A stretch of DNA of 64,000 bases from Thioalkalivibrio sp. ALJ12 (GTDB lineage Bacteria > Pseudomonadota > Gammaproteobacteria > Ectothiorhodospirales > Ectothiorhodospiraceae): NCBI RefSeq assembly GCF_000378305.1, contig NZ_KB899540.1, positions 253,924 to 317,923 on the forward strand, read 5' to 3'. This document shows, piece after piece, positions 8,795 through 18,991 of this stretch. The notes under the pieces were generated by a model, which made no database searches, was not told the DNA's origin, and was given only the letters and a program-made list of their open reading frames with translations. Position numbers and translations under genes: made by a program. The first letter of the stretch is position 1. The number at the start of each line of letters is the position of its first letter.

Positions 8795-9385
8795 ATGACG
8801 CTCCAGCTGGTGTATGTCAGCCGCGCGGCCTTTGCGCGCCACGAACATCCCGCCCAGGGCATCGAGCCCGAGGTCGGGCGGATCCTGCTGCAGTCGCGCC
8901 AGAACAACCCCCGGGCCGGCATCGTGGGTGCCCTCTATTACGGCGACGGCCACTTCTTCCAGTGCCTGGAGGGCGAGCCCAAGGCCGTCTACGCGACTCT
9001 GGAGCGCATCCGTTGCGACCCGCGCCACGAAGAGATCACCGTACTGCGCGAACGCGAGCTGGAGCGCGCAGGCTTCGGAGAGTGGTCGATGAAATATGTC
9101 CCCGCGGCCGGCGAGGTACGCGCCCTGTTGCAGCAATTCGGGCAGCGCCGGTTCGATCCCTTCGGCTTCGACGACCAGCAGATTGAAGCGATGCTGGATC
9201 TCCTGCGCAGCGGACGCGACAGCGAACTGGAGGCGACACCCGCGATCAGCGGGAGCACGCCTTCAACGAGCCCCGCCCCGCCGGGCGATCGGCGTCGCCT
9301 GCTAGCCCTGGCGGGCTGGGTCGCGGCCGCCGTGGCCGCAGGCATCGCCGGTACGGCGGGCTATCTGTTCCTGGCCGGGGGCTGA
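8795..9385 (+). CDS. BLUF blue-light receptor with C-terminal membrane anchor
   Basis: A 196-aa protein whose residues 1-105 form a BLUF (FAD blue-light) domain. The photocycle residues are in place: Y7 (LVYVSR), N38, Q56 (FFQCLEG), W97 and M99. The Asn-Gln spacing (18) and Gln-Trp spacing (41) equal those of AppA. Between Tyr and Asn there are about seven more residues than usual, which lengthens the first loop/helix. A Pro/Ser-rich linker follows, then one hydrophobic helix (about 165-195) ending LFLAGG, predicting a tail-anchored photoreceptor. No EAL/GGDEF output is fused. The neighbouring HDOD protein is a candidate partner by context only. Confidence 0.88.
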   Translation: MTLQLVYVSRAAFARHEHPAQGIEPEVGRILLQSRQNNPRAGIVGALYYGDGHFFQCLEGEPKAVYATLERIRCDPRHEEITVLRERELERAGFGEWSMKYVPAAGEVRALLQQFGQRRFDPFGFDDQQIEAMLDLLRSGRDSELEATPAISGSTPSTSPAPPGDRRRLLALAGWVAAAVAAGIAGTAGYLFLAGG

Positions 9386-9406
9386 GTTAGCCACCCCCCG
9401 CAGCGG

Positions 9407-10984
9407 CTATTCCCACTCGATCGTGGCCGGGGGCTTGCCGGAGATGTCGTAGGTCACGCGCGAGATGCCGGGGATCTCGTTGATGATCCGGCGCGAGACG
9501 TGGTCGAGGAAGTCATACGGCAGGTGCGCCCAGCGCGCGGTCATGAAATCGATGGTCTCCACCGCGCGCAGCGCGACCACGTAATCGTAGCGCCGGCCGT
9601 CGCCCATCACCCCAACGGACTTCACCGGCAGAAACACCGCAAACGCCTGCGAGGTCTTGTCGTATAGATCCGCGGCACGCAGCTCCTCGATGAAGATGGC
9701 GTCCGCCCGGCGCAGTAGCTCGGCGTATTCTTTCTTCACCTCGCCCAAGATGCGCACGCCCAGACCCGGCCCCGGGAACGGGTGGCGGTAGACCATCTCG
9801 GTGGGCAGGCCCAGCTCCACGCCGATCTTGCGCACCTCGTCCTTGAATAGCTCGCGCAGCGGCTCCACCAGCCCCAGCTTCATGTTCTCGGGCAGCCCGC
9901 CCACGTTGTGGTGCGACTTGATCACATGCGCCTTGCCGGTCTTGGAGTCGGCCGACTCGATCACGTCCGGGTAGATCGTGCCCTGGGCCAGCCACTGCAC
10001 GTTGTTCAGCTTCGCGGCCTCCTCGTCGAACACGTCGATGAACAGCCCGCCGATGACCTTGCGCTTGGCCTCCGGGTCCTCGACCCCGGCGAGCGAGCGC
10101 ATGAAGCGGTCCTCGGCATCCACGCGGATCACGTTCACGCCCATGTGGCGGGCGAAGGTCGACATCACCTGGTCGCCCTCGCCCAGGCGCAGCAGGCCGG
10201 TGTCCACGAACACGCAGGTCAGCTGGTCGCCGATCGCCTTGTGCAGCAGCGCCCCGACCACCGAGGAGTCGACCCCGCCGGACAGGCCCAGCACCACGTG
10301 GTCGTCCCCGACCTGCTCGCGCACCCGCGCGGCCATGTCGTCGATGATGTTGTCCGCAGTCCACAGCGACTCGCAGCCGCAGATCTCGTGGAGGAAGCGC
10401 TCCAGGATGCGCTGGCCCTGGGTCGTGTGCGTGACCTCGGGGTGGAACTGCACACCGTAGAAACCGCGCTCCGGGTCGGCCATGCCGGCGATGGGCGCGG
10501 AATCGGTGGAGGCCATCAGGCGGAAGCCCTCCGGCAGCTCGGTCACGTGGTCGCCATGCGACATCCACACGTCCAGCAGGCCGTAGCCCTCCGGTGTGGT
10601 GTGATCCTCTATATCACGCAGCAGCGGCGTATGGCCGCGGGCACGCACTTGGGCGTAACCGAACTCGCGGCGCTCGGAGGGCTCGACCCGTCCGCCCAGC
10701 TGCGCGGCCATGGTCTGCATGCCGTAGCAGATCCCCAGCACCGGCACACCCAGCTCGAACACTGCATCCTCGGCGCGCGGCGGGTGGTCGACGTTCACCG
10801 ACTCCGGGCCGCCGGACAGGATGATCCCGGTGGGATTGAAGGCGCGGATGTCCGCCGCCGGCATGTCCCAGGCATGCACCTCGGAGTAGACCCCGGCCTC
10901 GCGCACGCGGCGGGCGATCAGCTGGGTGTACTGGGAGCCGAAGTCCAGCACCAGAATGCGGTGGGCGTGAAGATCCTGGGTCAT
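9407..10984 (-). CDS. guaA: GMP synthase (glutamine-hydrolysing)
   Basis: A 525-aa enzyme converting XMP, ATP and glutamine to GMP in the cytoplasm. The N-terminal class I amidotransferase has GICYGMQ with nucleophile C86 and the FHPEV His-Glu. The ATP-pyrophosphatase domain has the PP-loop [10 protein letters not shown]. The C-terminal dimerisation domain ends in the family's typical TIEWE. Length equals E. coli GuaA. It lies 63 bp downstream of guaB on the same strand, the classic guaBA operon. It converges with the BLUF gene, with only 21 bp between their stops. Confidence 0.98.
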   Translation of the reverse strand: MTQDLHAHRILVLDFGSQYTQLIARRVREAGVYSEVHAWDMPAADIRAFNPTGIILSGGPESVNVDHPPRAEDAVFELGVPVLGICYGMQTMAAQLGGRVEPSERREFGYAQVRARGHTPLLRDIEDHTTPEGYGLLDVWMSHGDHVTELPEGFRLMASTDSAPIAGMADPERGFYGVQFHPEVTHTTQGQRILERFLHEICGCESLWTADNIIDDMAARVREQVGDDHVVLGLSGGVDSSVVGALLHKAIGDQLTCVFVDTGLLRLGEGDQVMSTFARHMGVNVIRVDAEDRFMRSLAGVEDPEAKRKVIGGLFIDVFDEEAAKLNNVQWLAQGTIYPDVIESADSKTGKAHVIKSHHNVGGLPENMKLGLVEPLRELFKDEVRKIGVELGLPTEMVYRHPFPGPGLGVRILGEVKKEYAELLRRADAIFIEELRAADLYDKTSQAFAVFLPVKSVGVMGDGRRYDYVVALRAVETIDFMTARWAHLPYDFLDHVSRRIINEIPGISRVTYDISGKPPATIEWE

Positions 10985-11047
10985 GAGGTCATCCGGTATC
11001 CCGGCCGGACGGCCGGGTCGCTGTCGGGGATCCGCCCGGGGGCAGGA

Positions 11048-12574
<1,527 letters not shown>

Positions 12575-12577
12575 TCA

Positions 12578-12606
12578 GTATAAATTTTCCGGCCACCTCC
12601 CGACAA
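12578..12606 (-). promoter_or_regulatory. Putative sigma-70 promoter of guaBA
   Basis: Reading the minus strand, TTGTCG (12606-12601, 4/6 to the -35 consensus) is separated by exactly 17 bp from TATACT (12583-12578, 5/6 to the -10). Transcription would begin near 12571, giving a leader of roughly 60 nt before the guaB ATG. I see no clear PurR-type operator. Confidence 0.6.
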
Positions 12607-12701
12607 GCAGACCGGGCGAACGCCGTACATGTCGCCCGGCAGACGCGAAATCGGCACCCTGCTACGATGACCGTCCTCGTTTCAAGCCACCGAGCCCCTT
12701 C

Positions 12702-13457
12702 ATGCCCTGCCTGAGCCGCCGCCGACTGCTTGCCCTGATGCTCGCACCCGGGCTGCTGACGGTTGCCGCGGCACCGACGGCCAGCGCCAGCTGGTGGCCC
12801 TTCAACCCCGACGTGCTGCGCGCGCTGACCCGCCGCCCGGACGCCTCCGACCTCACGACGGCCGAGATCATCGAGGCAGTACACGAGGCCCTGATCATCG
12901 CCTCCCATTCGGCCACCGAGACCCTGTCCCAGCGCAACGGCTTCTTCGGCAACCCGGACGTGCGCGTCCCGCTGCCGGAGGTACTCGCGACCGCCCGTCG
13001 GTCGCTGGATCGCATCGGCATGGCCACGCCGCTGAACCAGCTTGAGGAGCGGATGAACCGGGCCGCCGAGGCCGCTATACGCGAAGCCCGCGAGCCACTG
13101 GTACGGGCCGTCTTCGCGCTCGACCTGGACAACGCCCGCGAAATCCTGGTCGGCGACGACGACGCCGCCACCCGGCATCTCGAACACCACGCACGCGCCG
13201 AAATCACCGAGACGATGCGCCCGGCCATCCAGCAGAGCCTGGAGCAGGTGGAGGCCCTGGACACCTACGGTGAGCTGAAGGAGCGCATGCGCGACATCCC
13301 CTTCCTCGCGCGCGTGCGCTTCGACCCGGTCGAGCACGTCCTGGAGCATGCGATGGAAGGCCTGTTCTTCATGCTGGCGGAGGAAGAGGCCCGCCTGCGC
13401 GCCAACCCGCAGGGACGCGGCACCGATGTCCTGCACCGCGTGTTCCGGCGACAATAG
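12702..13457 (+). CDS. DUF4197 family exported protein
   Basis: A 251-aa protein with a Tat/Sec-like N-terminus (Arg-Arg-Arg then a hydrophobic run to about residue 29, ending ASA). The mature region follows the DUF4197 layout: an early helical stretch, NGFFGNPDVRVPLPE, NRAAEAAIREAREP, the conserved I(L)-x-G-DD-AAT block and a DTYGEL segment. The function of DUF4197 is not known. The mature protein is almost wholly helical and is presumably periplasmic or lipid-associated. It is divergent from guaB and 47 bp upstream of xseA, which may be cotranscribed. Confidence 0.82.
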   Translation: MPCLSRRRLLALMLAPGLLTVAAAPTASASWWPFNPDVLRALTRRPDASDLTTAEIIEAVHEALIIASHSATETLSQRNGFFGNPDVRVPLPEVLATARRSLDRIGMATPLNQLEERMNRAAEAAIREAREPLVRAVFALDLDNAREILVGDDDAATRHLEHHARAEITETMRPAIQQSLEQVEALDTYGELKERMRDIPFLARVRFDPVEHVLEHAMEGLFFMLAEEEARLRANPQGRGTDVLHRVFRRQ

Positions 13458-13504
13458 CCCTTCGCCACGCACATCCCGAACACCACGTCCGTGAATCCCG
13501 AACC

Positions 13505-14920
13505 ATGAGCGACGCCCCCGTACTGACCGTCACCGAACTCAACCAGTGTGCCGACGGCCTGTTGCGCGACGGCCTGGGCCGGGTACGCGTGGAGGGAGAG
13601 GTCTCCAACCTGCGCCAGTACGCCTCCGGCCACCAGTACTTCTCGCTCAAAGACGCAAATAGCTCGGTAAGCTGCGTGCTCTTTCGCGGCAATGCCCGCA
13701 ACGCCGCGCGCTTCGCCGATGGCGACGCGGTGCAGATCCAGGGCCGCGCCGGGATCTACGCCGCACGCGGCCAGTTCCAGATCATCGTCGAGCAGCTGCA
13801 GCCGGCCGGCGAGGGCCAGCTCCTGGCGGCCTTCCAGCGCCTGAAGGAAAAGCTCGCCGCCGAGGGCCTGTTCGACCTCGAGCGGAAGAAGCCCCTCCCC
13901 ACCTGGACCCATCGCCTCGGCGTGATCACCTCCACCCAGGGCGATGTGCGGCACGATATCGAACGCACCCTGGCGCGGCGTTTCCCTCTGCTGTTGCCCT
14001 TTACCCTCTACCCCACCGCGGTACAGGGCGCGCAGGCCGCCAGCCAGATCGTCGCGGCCCTGGAGCAGGCCGCCCGCGAGGGCATCGTGGACGTGATGAT
14101 CCTGGCGCGCGGCGGCGGTTCGCTGGAGGATCTGCAGGCGTTCAACGAGGAAAGCGTGGCCCGCGCCATCGCCGCGTCGCCAATCCCGGTCGTGACGGGT
14201 GTCGGGCACGAGACCGATACCACCATTGCGGACTTCGTCGCCGACCTGCGCGCCTCCACCCCGACCGCGGCGGCCGAGGCAGTCAGCCCGGATGGCGCCA
14301 CCCTGCGCCACCGGATCGAACGGGCGCGCGACCGGATGACTACACTTGCAGGCCAGCGCGTTGCCCAGCACCGGCAGACGCTGAACGCCCTGTGGACCCG
14401 ACTCGAACGGCGCCACCCGCGCCAGCTGATGGAACGCAACGCGCAGCGCCTGGACGACCAGCACGAGCGCCTGCAACGCGCCTGGCAGCGCCGGCACGAG
14501 CAGGCCGGCCAGCGCCTGCAGCATCTACGCCTGCGCCTGGCCGGGGCCTCCCCCGGCAACCGCATCGCCTCCGCGCGGATGCGCCTCGACCATCTGCACC
14601 AGCGTCTCGCGCGCGCCGCCCCGGCACACGACATCCGCTCACACCGCGAGCGCCTGGCACGCCTGCACCGGGATCTCGAATACCAGATGCGTCAGGCCCT
14701 GACGATCCGCCAGCAGCGGCTGCAGGCCACCCGGCGCCAGCTGAGCGCCCTCGGCCCCCAGGCGGTCCTGGAACGCGGCTATGCGATCCTGCAAACGAAA
14801 GAAGGACAGGTCCTGCGCGACGCCGCAAGAACCGAGATCGGCGCGCCGCTGCAGGCCCGCCTGGCGCGCGGCGCACTCGAGCTGAAGGTGACGGCGACGA
14901 AATCGCCCGAGGGAGACTGA
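13505..14920 (+). CDS. xseA: Exodeoxyribonuclease VII large subunit
   Basis: A 471-aa protein. An N-terminal OB-fold (about 8-100, with LRQYASGHQYFSLKD and the VSCVLFRG strand) binds single-stranded DNA. The central catalytic domain has GVITSTQGDVRHDI, RGGGSLEDLQAFNEE and PVVTGVGHETDTTIADFVAD. It is followed by a long Arg/Gln-rich coiled-coil and the terminal VLERGYAIL motif. With XseB it degrades single-stranded DNA in the cytoplasm. XseB is not encoded in this window. It is convergent with gltX, with an 8-bp gap. Confidence 0.97.
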   Translation: MSDAPVLTVTELNQCADGLLRDGLGRVRVEGEVSNLRQYASGHQYFSLKDANSSVSCVLFRGNARNAARFADGDAVQIQGRAGIYAARGQFQIIVEQLQPAGEGQLLAAFQRLKEKLAAEGLFDLERKKPLPTWTHRLGVITSTQGDVRHDIERTLARRFPLLLPFTLYPTAVQGAQAASQIVAALEQAAREGIVDVMILARGGGSLEDLQAFNEESVARAIAASPIPVVTGVGHETDTTIADFVADLRASTPTAAAEAVSPDGATLRHRIERARDRMTTLAGQRVAQHRQTLNALWTRLERRHPRQLMERNAQRLDDQHERLQRAWQRRHEQAGQRLQHLRLRLAGASPGNRIASARMRLDHLHQRLARAAPAHDIRSHRERLARLHRDLEYQMRQALTIRQQRLQATRRQLSALGPQAVLERGYAILQTKEGQVLRDAARTEIGAPLQARLARGALELKVTATKSPEGD

Positions 14921-14928
14921 AGGGCGCT

Positions 14929-16356
14929 TCAGCCCGCCTGCTCAAGCGCGGCCTGCAGGCGCGCACGCACCCGTTCACGCCCTAGATACTCGAAGATGCG
15001 CGGCAGCTCGGGCCCATGCGTCTGGCCGGACAGCGCCGCACGCAGCGGCATGAACAGCTTGCGCCCCTTCGCACCCGTCGCCGCGCCGACAGCCTTTGCC
15101 AGGGCCGGGAAATCCTCGGCCTCTTCCAGGGCGTCCAGGGCGGCGCGGTAGAAATCCGCGCCCGCCTGCTGCAGCTCGGCGGCGGCCGCCTCGCTCAGTG
15201 GGGCCGGATCGGCGGCGAAGGCCTCCACCCAGATACGGGCGTCCTCGGCGCGGGTGATGTTGTCACGCAACAGCCCCGCCAGTGCCGGGCGCTGGTCCTC
15301 TGACAGCTGCCCGAACACATCGAAGTCATCGAGATAGGCCAGAAGATCGGCATCGGACAGCTGGCGCAGGGCCTCGGTCTGCCAGTGTTCCAACTGCTGC
15401 GCATCGTGGCGCGCAGCGCTGTGACCAATGCGCTCCGGGCTGAACCCGGCCGCGAGTTCCTGCGCACTCAGTAACTCGTCCGACTCGTAGCGATGCCCGA
15501 GGCGTGCCAGGTGATTAAGGATCGCGAGCGGCAGGTAACCCGTAGTGCGCAACTCCTCGACACTGGCCGACCCATTGCGCTTGGACAACGGCGCACCGTC
15601 GTGCCCCATCACCAGCGGCAGGTGATGGTAGGCCGGCGCCGCCAGCCCCAGCGCCTCCAGCAACAGCATCTGGCGTGGGGTGTTGGCGATATGGTCCTCG
15701 CCGCGCACCACATCGGTCACGCCCATCAGGGCGTCGTCGATCGCATTGGAGAAGAAGAAGGCGGGCGTGCCGTCGGAGCGGCGGATCACGAAATCGCCGA
15801 TCTCGTCGGTCCGAAAGCTCACCGGCCCGCGTACCCCGTCCTCGAAACGGACCGTCCGACCCAGCGGCACACGAAAGCGCAGGGTCGGCTTCTGCCCCTC
15901 GGCCGCGCGCCGCTCGGCCTCCTCCGCGCTCAGGTGGGAGCAGGTCCCCGGATAGCGCGGCGGCTTGCCCTGGGCGCGCATGCGCTTGCGTCCCCGCTCC
16001 AGCTCGGCGGGCGAGCAGAAGCAGGGGTAGGCCTGACCGGCATCAATCAACTGCTGGTAATAGCCATCGAAGATCCCGCCGCGCTCGGACTGGGCATACG
16101 GTCCGGCATCGCCACCGGCGTCAACGCCCTCGTCCCAGTCCAGCTTCAGCCAGCGCAGGTCGCGCATCAGCGCGACCACGAACTCCGGGCGCGAGCGCTC
16201 GGCGTCGGTGTCCTCGATCCGCAGCAGAAAATGCCCGCCGCGCGAGCGGGCGAACAGCGCGCTGAACAACGCGGTGCGCACGTTGCCGAGGTGGAGAAGC
16301 CCGGTGGGACTGGGCGCGAAACGGGTCTTGGTCGGCGGTGTCGTCATCGCGCGCAT
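14929..16356 (-). CDS. gltX: Glutamyl-tRNA synthetase
   Basis: A 475-aa class I synthetase charging tRNA-Glu. The HIGH-equivalent is PSPTGLLHLGN (15-25), and the KMSKS-equivalent is PLSKRNG. A Cys/Tyr/Cys zinc-like cluster (CFCSPAEL ... RYPGTC) and the GEDHIANTPRQ loop are present. Two starts are possible: ATG 16356 (used here) or ATG 16347 (MTTPPTKT). Neither has a strong Shine-Dalgarno, and conservation begins after both. It converges with xseA. Confidence 0.97.
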   Translation of the reverse strand: MRAMTTPPTKTRFAPSPTGLLHLGNVRTALFSALFARSRGGHFLLRIEDTDAERSRPEFVVALMRDLRWLKLDWDEGVDAGGDAGPYAQSERGGIFDGYYQQLIDAGQAYPCFCSPAELERGRKRMRAQGKPPRYPGTCSHLSAEEAERRAAEGQKPTLRFRVPLGRTVRFEDGVRGPVSFRTDEIGDFVIRRSDGTPAFFFSNAIDDALMGVTDVVRGEDHIANTPRQMLLLEALGLAAPAYHHLPLVMGHDGAPLSKRNGSASVEELRTTGYLPLAILNHLARLGHRYESDELLSAQELAAGFSPERIGHSAARHDAQQLEHWQTEALRQLSDADLLAYLDDFDVFGQLSEDQRPALAGLLRDNITRAEDARIWVEAFAADPAPLSEAAAAELQQAGADFYRAALDALEEAEDFPALAKAVGAATGAKGRKLFMPLRAALSGQTHGPELPRIFEYLGRERVRARLQAALEQAG

Positions 16357-16401
16357 GGTAGCGGAGCACCCCGCGGGCCACCAGCCGGGCCGGCCGTGGC
16401 C

Positions 16402-16689
16402 CTAGGGCGACGCTGATTGAATCGCGCGTCCGCGCTCGAGTCGCTTTTGCGTGCGAACAAGGCGCGGTGACTGCCGTGCAGTCATTCTGCACAAGGGAAC
16501 CGCAACGCCGTTCCCGCGCAAAAGCGGCCGAGCCCCTGCACTAAATGTCTTGTGGGGTTGGTGCCCCCTGTTCCCCGATCCTGCGTTGCGCCGCTTACGG
16601 GTAGAACCACTACCCGCTGCACGACGCGCCTTGTCTCGGAAAACAGGGGGCACCAACGCGGACGTGCGATTCAATCAGCGTCTCCCTAG
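16402..16689. repeat. 288-bp MITE-like element with 33-bp terminal inverted repeats
   Basis: The ends 16402-16434 and 16657-16689 are inverted repeats matching at 31 of 33 positions, beginning CTAGGG and containing ACGCTGATTGAATCGC. CTAG stands at both extremities, like the YTAR target duplication of IS5-subgroup elements. The interior is nested palindrome: CGCTTTTGCG/CGCAAAAGCG (16442-16451, 16517-16526), ACAAGGCGCG and its complement (16457-16466, 16625-16634), and a 15-bp arm TTGGTGCCCCCTGTT (16558-16572) with its complement at 16642-16656. No convincing ORF or transposase is present, so if mobile it would need help in trans. It fills most of the 404-bp gap between gltX and the cyclophilin gene. 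A shorter relative lies at 38439-38520. Confidence 0.8.
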
Positions 16690-16760
16690 TAGCGTTGCTG
16701 GCAGGCACCCCGCCTGCCGGGTACCATGGCCGCCCGACACTCATCCGGAGGGCCAGTCCC

Positions 16761-17351
16761 GTGCAGCGATCCCGTTTCCGGCTCGGCATTGTGCTGGCCA
16801 CCGCCCTTCTTGCCCTACTGCTTTCAGGAGCCCCCATGGCCGATACCAATCCGCAGGTCGCGATCGAAACCAACCATGGCCGCATCGTGCTGGAACTCAA
16901 TGCCGAGGCCGCCCCGGAGACGGTCGCCAACTTCATGTCCTACGTGGATGACGGCTTCTACGACGGCACGATCTTTCACCGCGTGATCCCGGGCTTCATG
17001 GTCCAGGGCGGCGGCTTCGACAAGAACATGAGCCAGAAGTCCGCTGGCGAGCCCATCCGCAACGAGGCGGACAACGGCCTGAAGAACGAGGTGGGTGCGA
17101 TCTCCATGGCCCGCACCCAGGATCCGCACTCGGCCACCGCGCAGTTCTTCATCAACGTGAACGACAACGACTTCCTCAACCACACGGCCCCGAATGCGCA
17201 GGGCTGGGGTTATGCGGTCTTCGGCAAGGTGACCGAGGGCATGGACGTCGTGCGCCAGATCGAGTCCGTACCCACCGGCCGTTCCGGCATGCACCAGGAT
17301 GTGCCGCAGGAGCCGGTCGTGATGGAAAGCGTGAAGCGCGTCGAGGACTGA
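16761..17351 (+). CDS. Cyclophilin-type peptidyl-prolyl isomerase with alternative starts
   Basis: Catalyses Xaa-Pro cis/trans isomerisation during protein folding. Cyclophilin motifs are clear: FHRVIPGFMVQGGGF, SMARTQDPHSATAQFFIN and AVFGKVTEGMDVV. From GTG 16761 (GGAGGG at 16747-16752, 8 nt away) the product is 196 aa with a signal peptide (hydrophobic run ending LLSGAP), giving a periplasmic PpiA-like enzyme. From ATG 16836 (its own AGGAG at 16825-16830) it is 171 aa and cytoplasmic, PpiB-like. Both sites look functional, so one gene may supply two compartments. lpxH follows 8 bp downstream, the order often seen for ppiB-lpxH. Confidence 0.93.
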   Translation: MQRSRFRLGIVLATALLALLLSGAPMADTNPQVAIETNHGRIVLELNAEAAPETVANFMSYVDDGFYDGTIFHRVIPGFMVQGGGFDKNMSQKSAGEPIRNEADNGLKNEVGAISMARTQDPHSATAQFFINVNDNDFLNHTAPNAQGWGYAVFGKVTEGMDVVRQIESVPTGRSGMHQDVPQEPVVMESVKRVED

Positions 17352-17359
17352 GCCACCCC

Positions 17360-18115
17360 GTGGCTTCCAGCGCGCCGGCCCTGGTCATTTCCGACCTGCA
17401 CCTGGATCGCGAGCCCGGCCCCCTGCTGGAGGCCACACTCGCCTTCCTGAAGGGACCGGCGCGCAGCGCCTCGGCGCTGTACATCCTCGGCGACCTGTTC
17501 GAATACTGGGTCGGCGATGACGCCGGATTCCCGGCCGCCGAACAGCTCGCCGAGGCCCTGCAGACACTCGAGATCCCGGTGGCCTTCATCCATGGCAACC
17601 GGGATTTTCTCGTGGGCCCGGACTATGCCGCCCGCGCCGGGATGCAGCTGGCGCCCGAGCCGCTGCACGCGGCCCTGCCCTGCGGGCCCGCCGTGCTGCT
17701 GCATGGCGATTCCCTGTGCACCGACGACACCGAACACATGGCCTTTCGCCAGCAGGTACGCGGCGGCGAATGGCAGCGGGCGTTCCTCGCCCATCCGCTG
17801 GAGGAACGCATCCGCCAGGCCGAGTCCATGCGCGCCACCAGCCGCGACAACAGCCGGATGAAGGCCGACGCCATCATGGACGTGAATGCGAACGCCGTGG
17901 CGGACACCTTCCGCGACGCCGATGTCCCGCTGATGATCCATGGCCATACCCACCGCCCCGCGATCCACGACCTGGCGGTCGACGGTCAGCCCCGCCAGCG
18001 CTGCGTCCTGCCGGCCTGGGACGAGCACCCGGGCTACCTGGAGGTCGCGGCGACCGGCCCCGTCCTGCGCGCGCTGGACGGCTCGCCCTACCCCGCGCAC
18101 CTGCTGCACGCCTGA
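17360..18115 (+). CDS. lpxH: UDP-2,3-diacylglucosamine diphosphatase
   Basis: A 251-aa metallophosphoesterase that hydrolyses UDP-2,3-diacylglucosamine to lipid X in lipid A biosynthesis, at the inner face of the cytoplasmic membrane. The metal-binding blocks are present: ISDLHLD near the N-terminus, LGDLFEYWVGDD, HGNRDFLVG, LHGDSLCTDD and HGHTHRP. The start is a GTG eight bases after the cyclophilin stop, suggesting coupled translation. It is the last gene before composite repeat locus 1. Confidence 0.96.
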   Translation: MASSAPALVISDLHLDREPGPLLEATLAFLKGPARSASALYILGDLFEYWVGDDAGFPAAEQLAEALQTLEIPVAFIHGNRDFLVGPDYAARAGMQLAPEPLHAALPCGPAVLLHGDSLCTDDTEHMAFRQQVRGGEWQRAFLAHPLEERIRQAESMRATSRDNSRMKADAIMDVNANAVADTFRDADVPLMIHGHTHRPAIHDLAVDGQPRQRCVLPAWDEHPGYLEVAATGPVLRALDGSPYPAHLLHA

Positions 18116-18149
18116 ACCGCTGCCACGCCTCGGCCGTTCTTGGCTGGGC

Positions 18150-18961
18150 CTGGTTCGGCATCTGGTGTTTCCGTGCCTTAATCCGGCCGCCTGCCTGCGC
18201 TGTCTCGGCAGCGCACCCCGAGGTACTTTCTTGCTTGCCCAAGAAAGTACCCAAAGAAGGGCACCCGGATCCCGCCCGGGGACCTTGCTCCAGGGCCCTC
18301 GGGCCGGCGGCGCTGAAACTCGCTACGCCTTCGGCTTCGCTCAGACAGTCAGCGCCTCTCTTCCGTCCCGAGAACCCTTCCGCAAGGGGCTTCATACGGG
18401 GGGATGAAGGTCAAAACAGAAGTTATCCCCGCGCCTGCAGCCAACTCCAACGCCGTAGGGTGCGGTTGAGCACAGCGAAACGCACCGTTCCGACGTCGGG
18501 GCAACCCTGATGCGATTCGCTGCGCTCATCGGCATCCTACTCCCCCCCGGCGCCCGCTGGCGGGCGCGGCACGCTATGGCCGAAGGCCGCGCGTGCCGAA
18601 GATGTCCGAAGACCTAGCCTCCATCCGTAAGCACAATCGTTGGGACAGCCGTTGTCTTGACCTTCACCCCCGTTGTCGTCGCGCGGAGTGGAGAGGGTTT
18701 TCGCGGGAAGAGAGGCGCTGACTGTCTGAGCGAAGCCGAAGGCGCAGCGAGTTTCAGCGCCGCCCGCGAAAAGCCTCGGAGCGAGGGGAACCCCGGCCCG
18801 CGCAGCGGGCCGGGGTCGCGGCAGTCGGGCGTGTTTCTTGGATACTTCTTTGCACGAGCAAAGAAGCCCGTTTTTGATCAACAACGGGCGCGGTGCGCTG
18901 GCGAGACAGCGCATGGCAGGCGGCGGCCCGAAGCCACCGTAAACACCGGATGCCGAACTAG
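18150..18961. repeat. Composite palindromic repeat, locus 1
   Basis: An 812-bp non-coding locus between convergent lpxH and the DUF455 gene. The left arm (about 18150-18420) contains a 12-bp-stem hairpin GGTACTTTCTTG...CAAGAAAGTACC (18222-18251). A central module (about 18420-18650) includes the imperfect palindrome GTAGGGTGCG...CGCATC...CCTAC. The right arm (about 18655-18961) is inverted relative to the left, with a hairpin CTTCTTTG/CAAAGAAG (18845-18866), and ends GCCGAACTAG. The phrase AAACTCGCTACGCCTTCGG recurs in both arms. A homologous locus lies at 61241-62031. Several frames stay open through it, but they are consequences of the repeat, not genes. Confidence 0.85.
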
Positions 18962-18991
18962 GACCAGCCTCATCAAGGCAGGCGGTCGGGG

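Noticed and set aside
16451-16951. Open frames inside and across the 288-bp inverted-repeat element
   Set aside because: They cross the repeat ends and the cyclophilin start, have no domain, and are explained by the palindromic structure.
18121-18914. Several short open frames within composite repeat locus 1
   Set aside because: They recur in the inverted arms and in locus 2 in different frames, as expected of a repeat. They have no start signals or domains.
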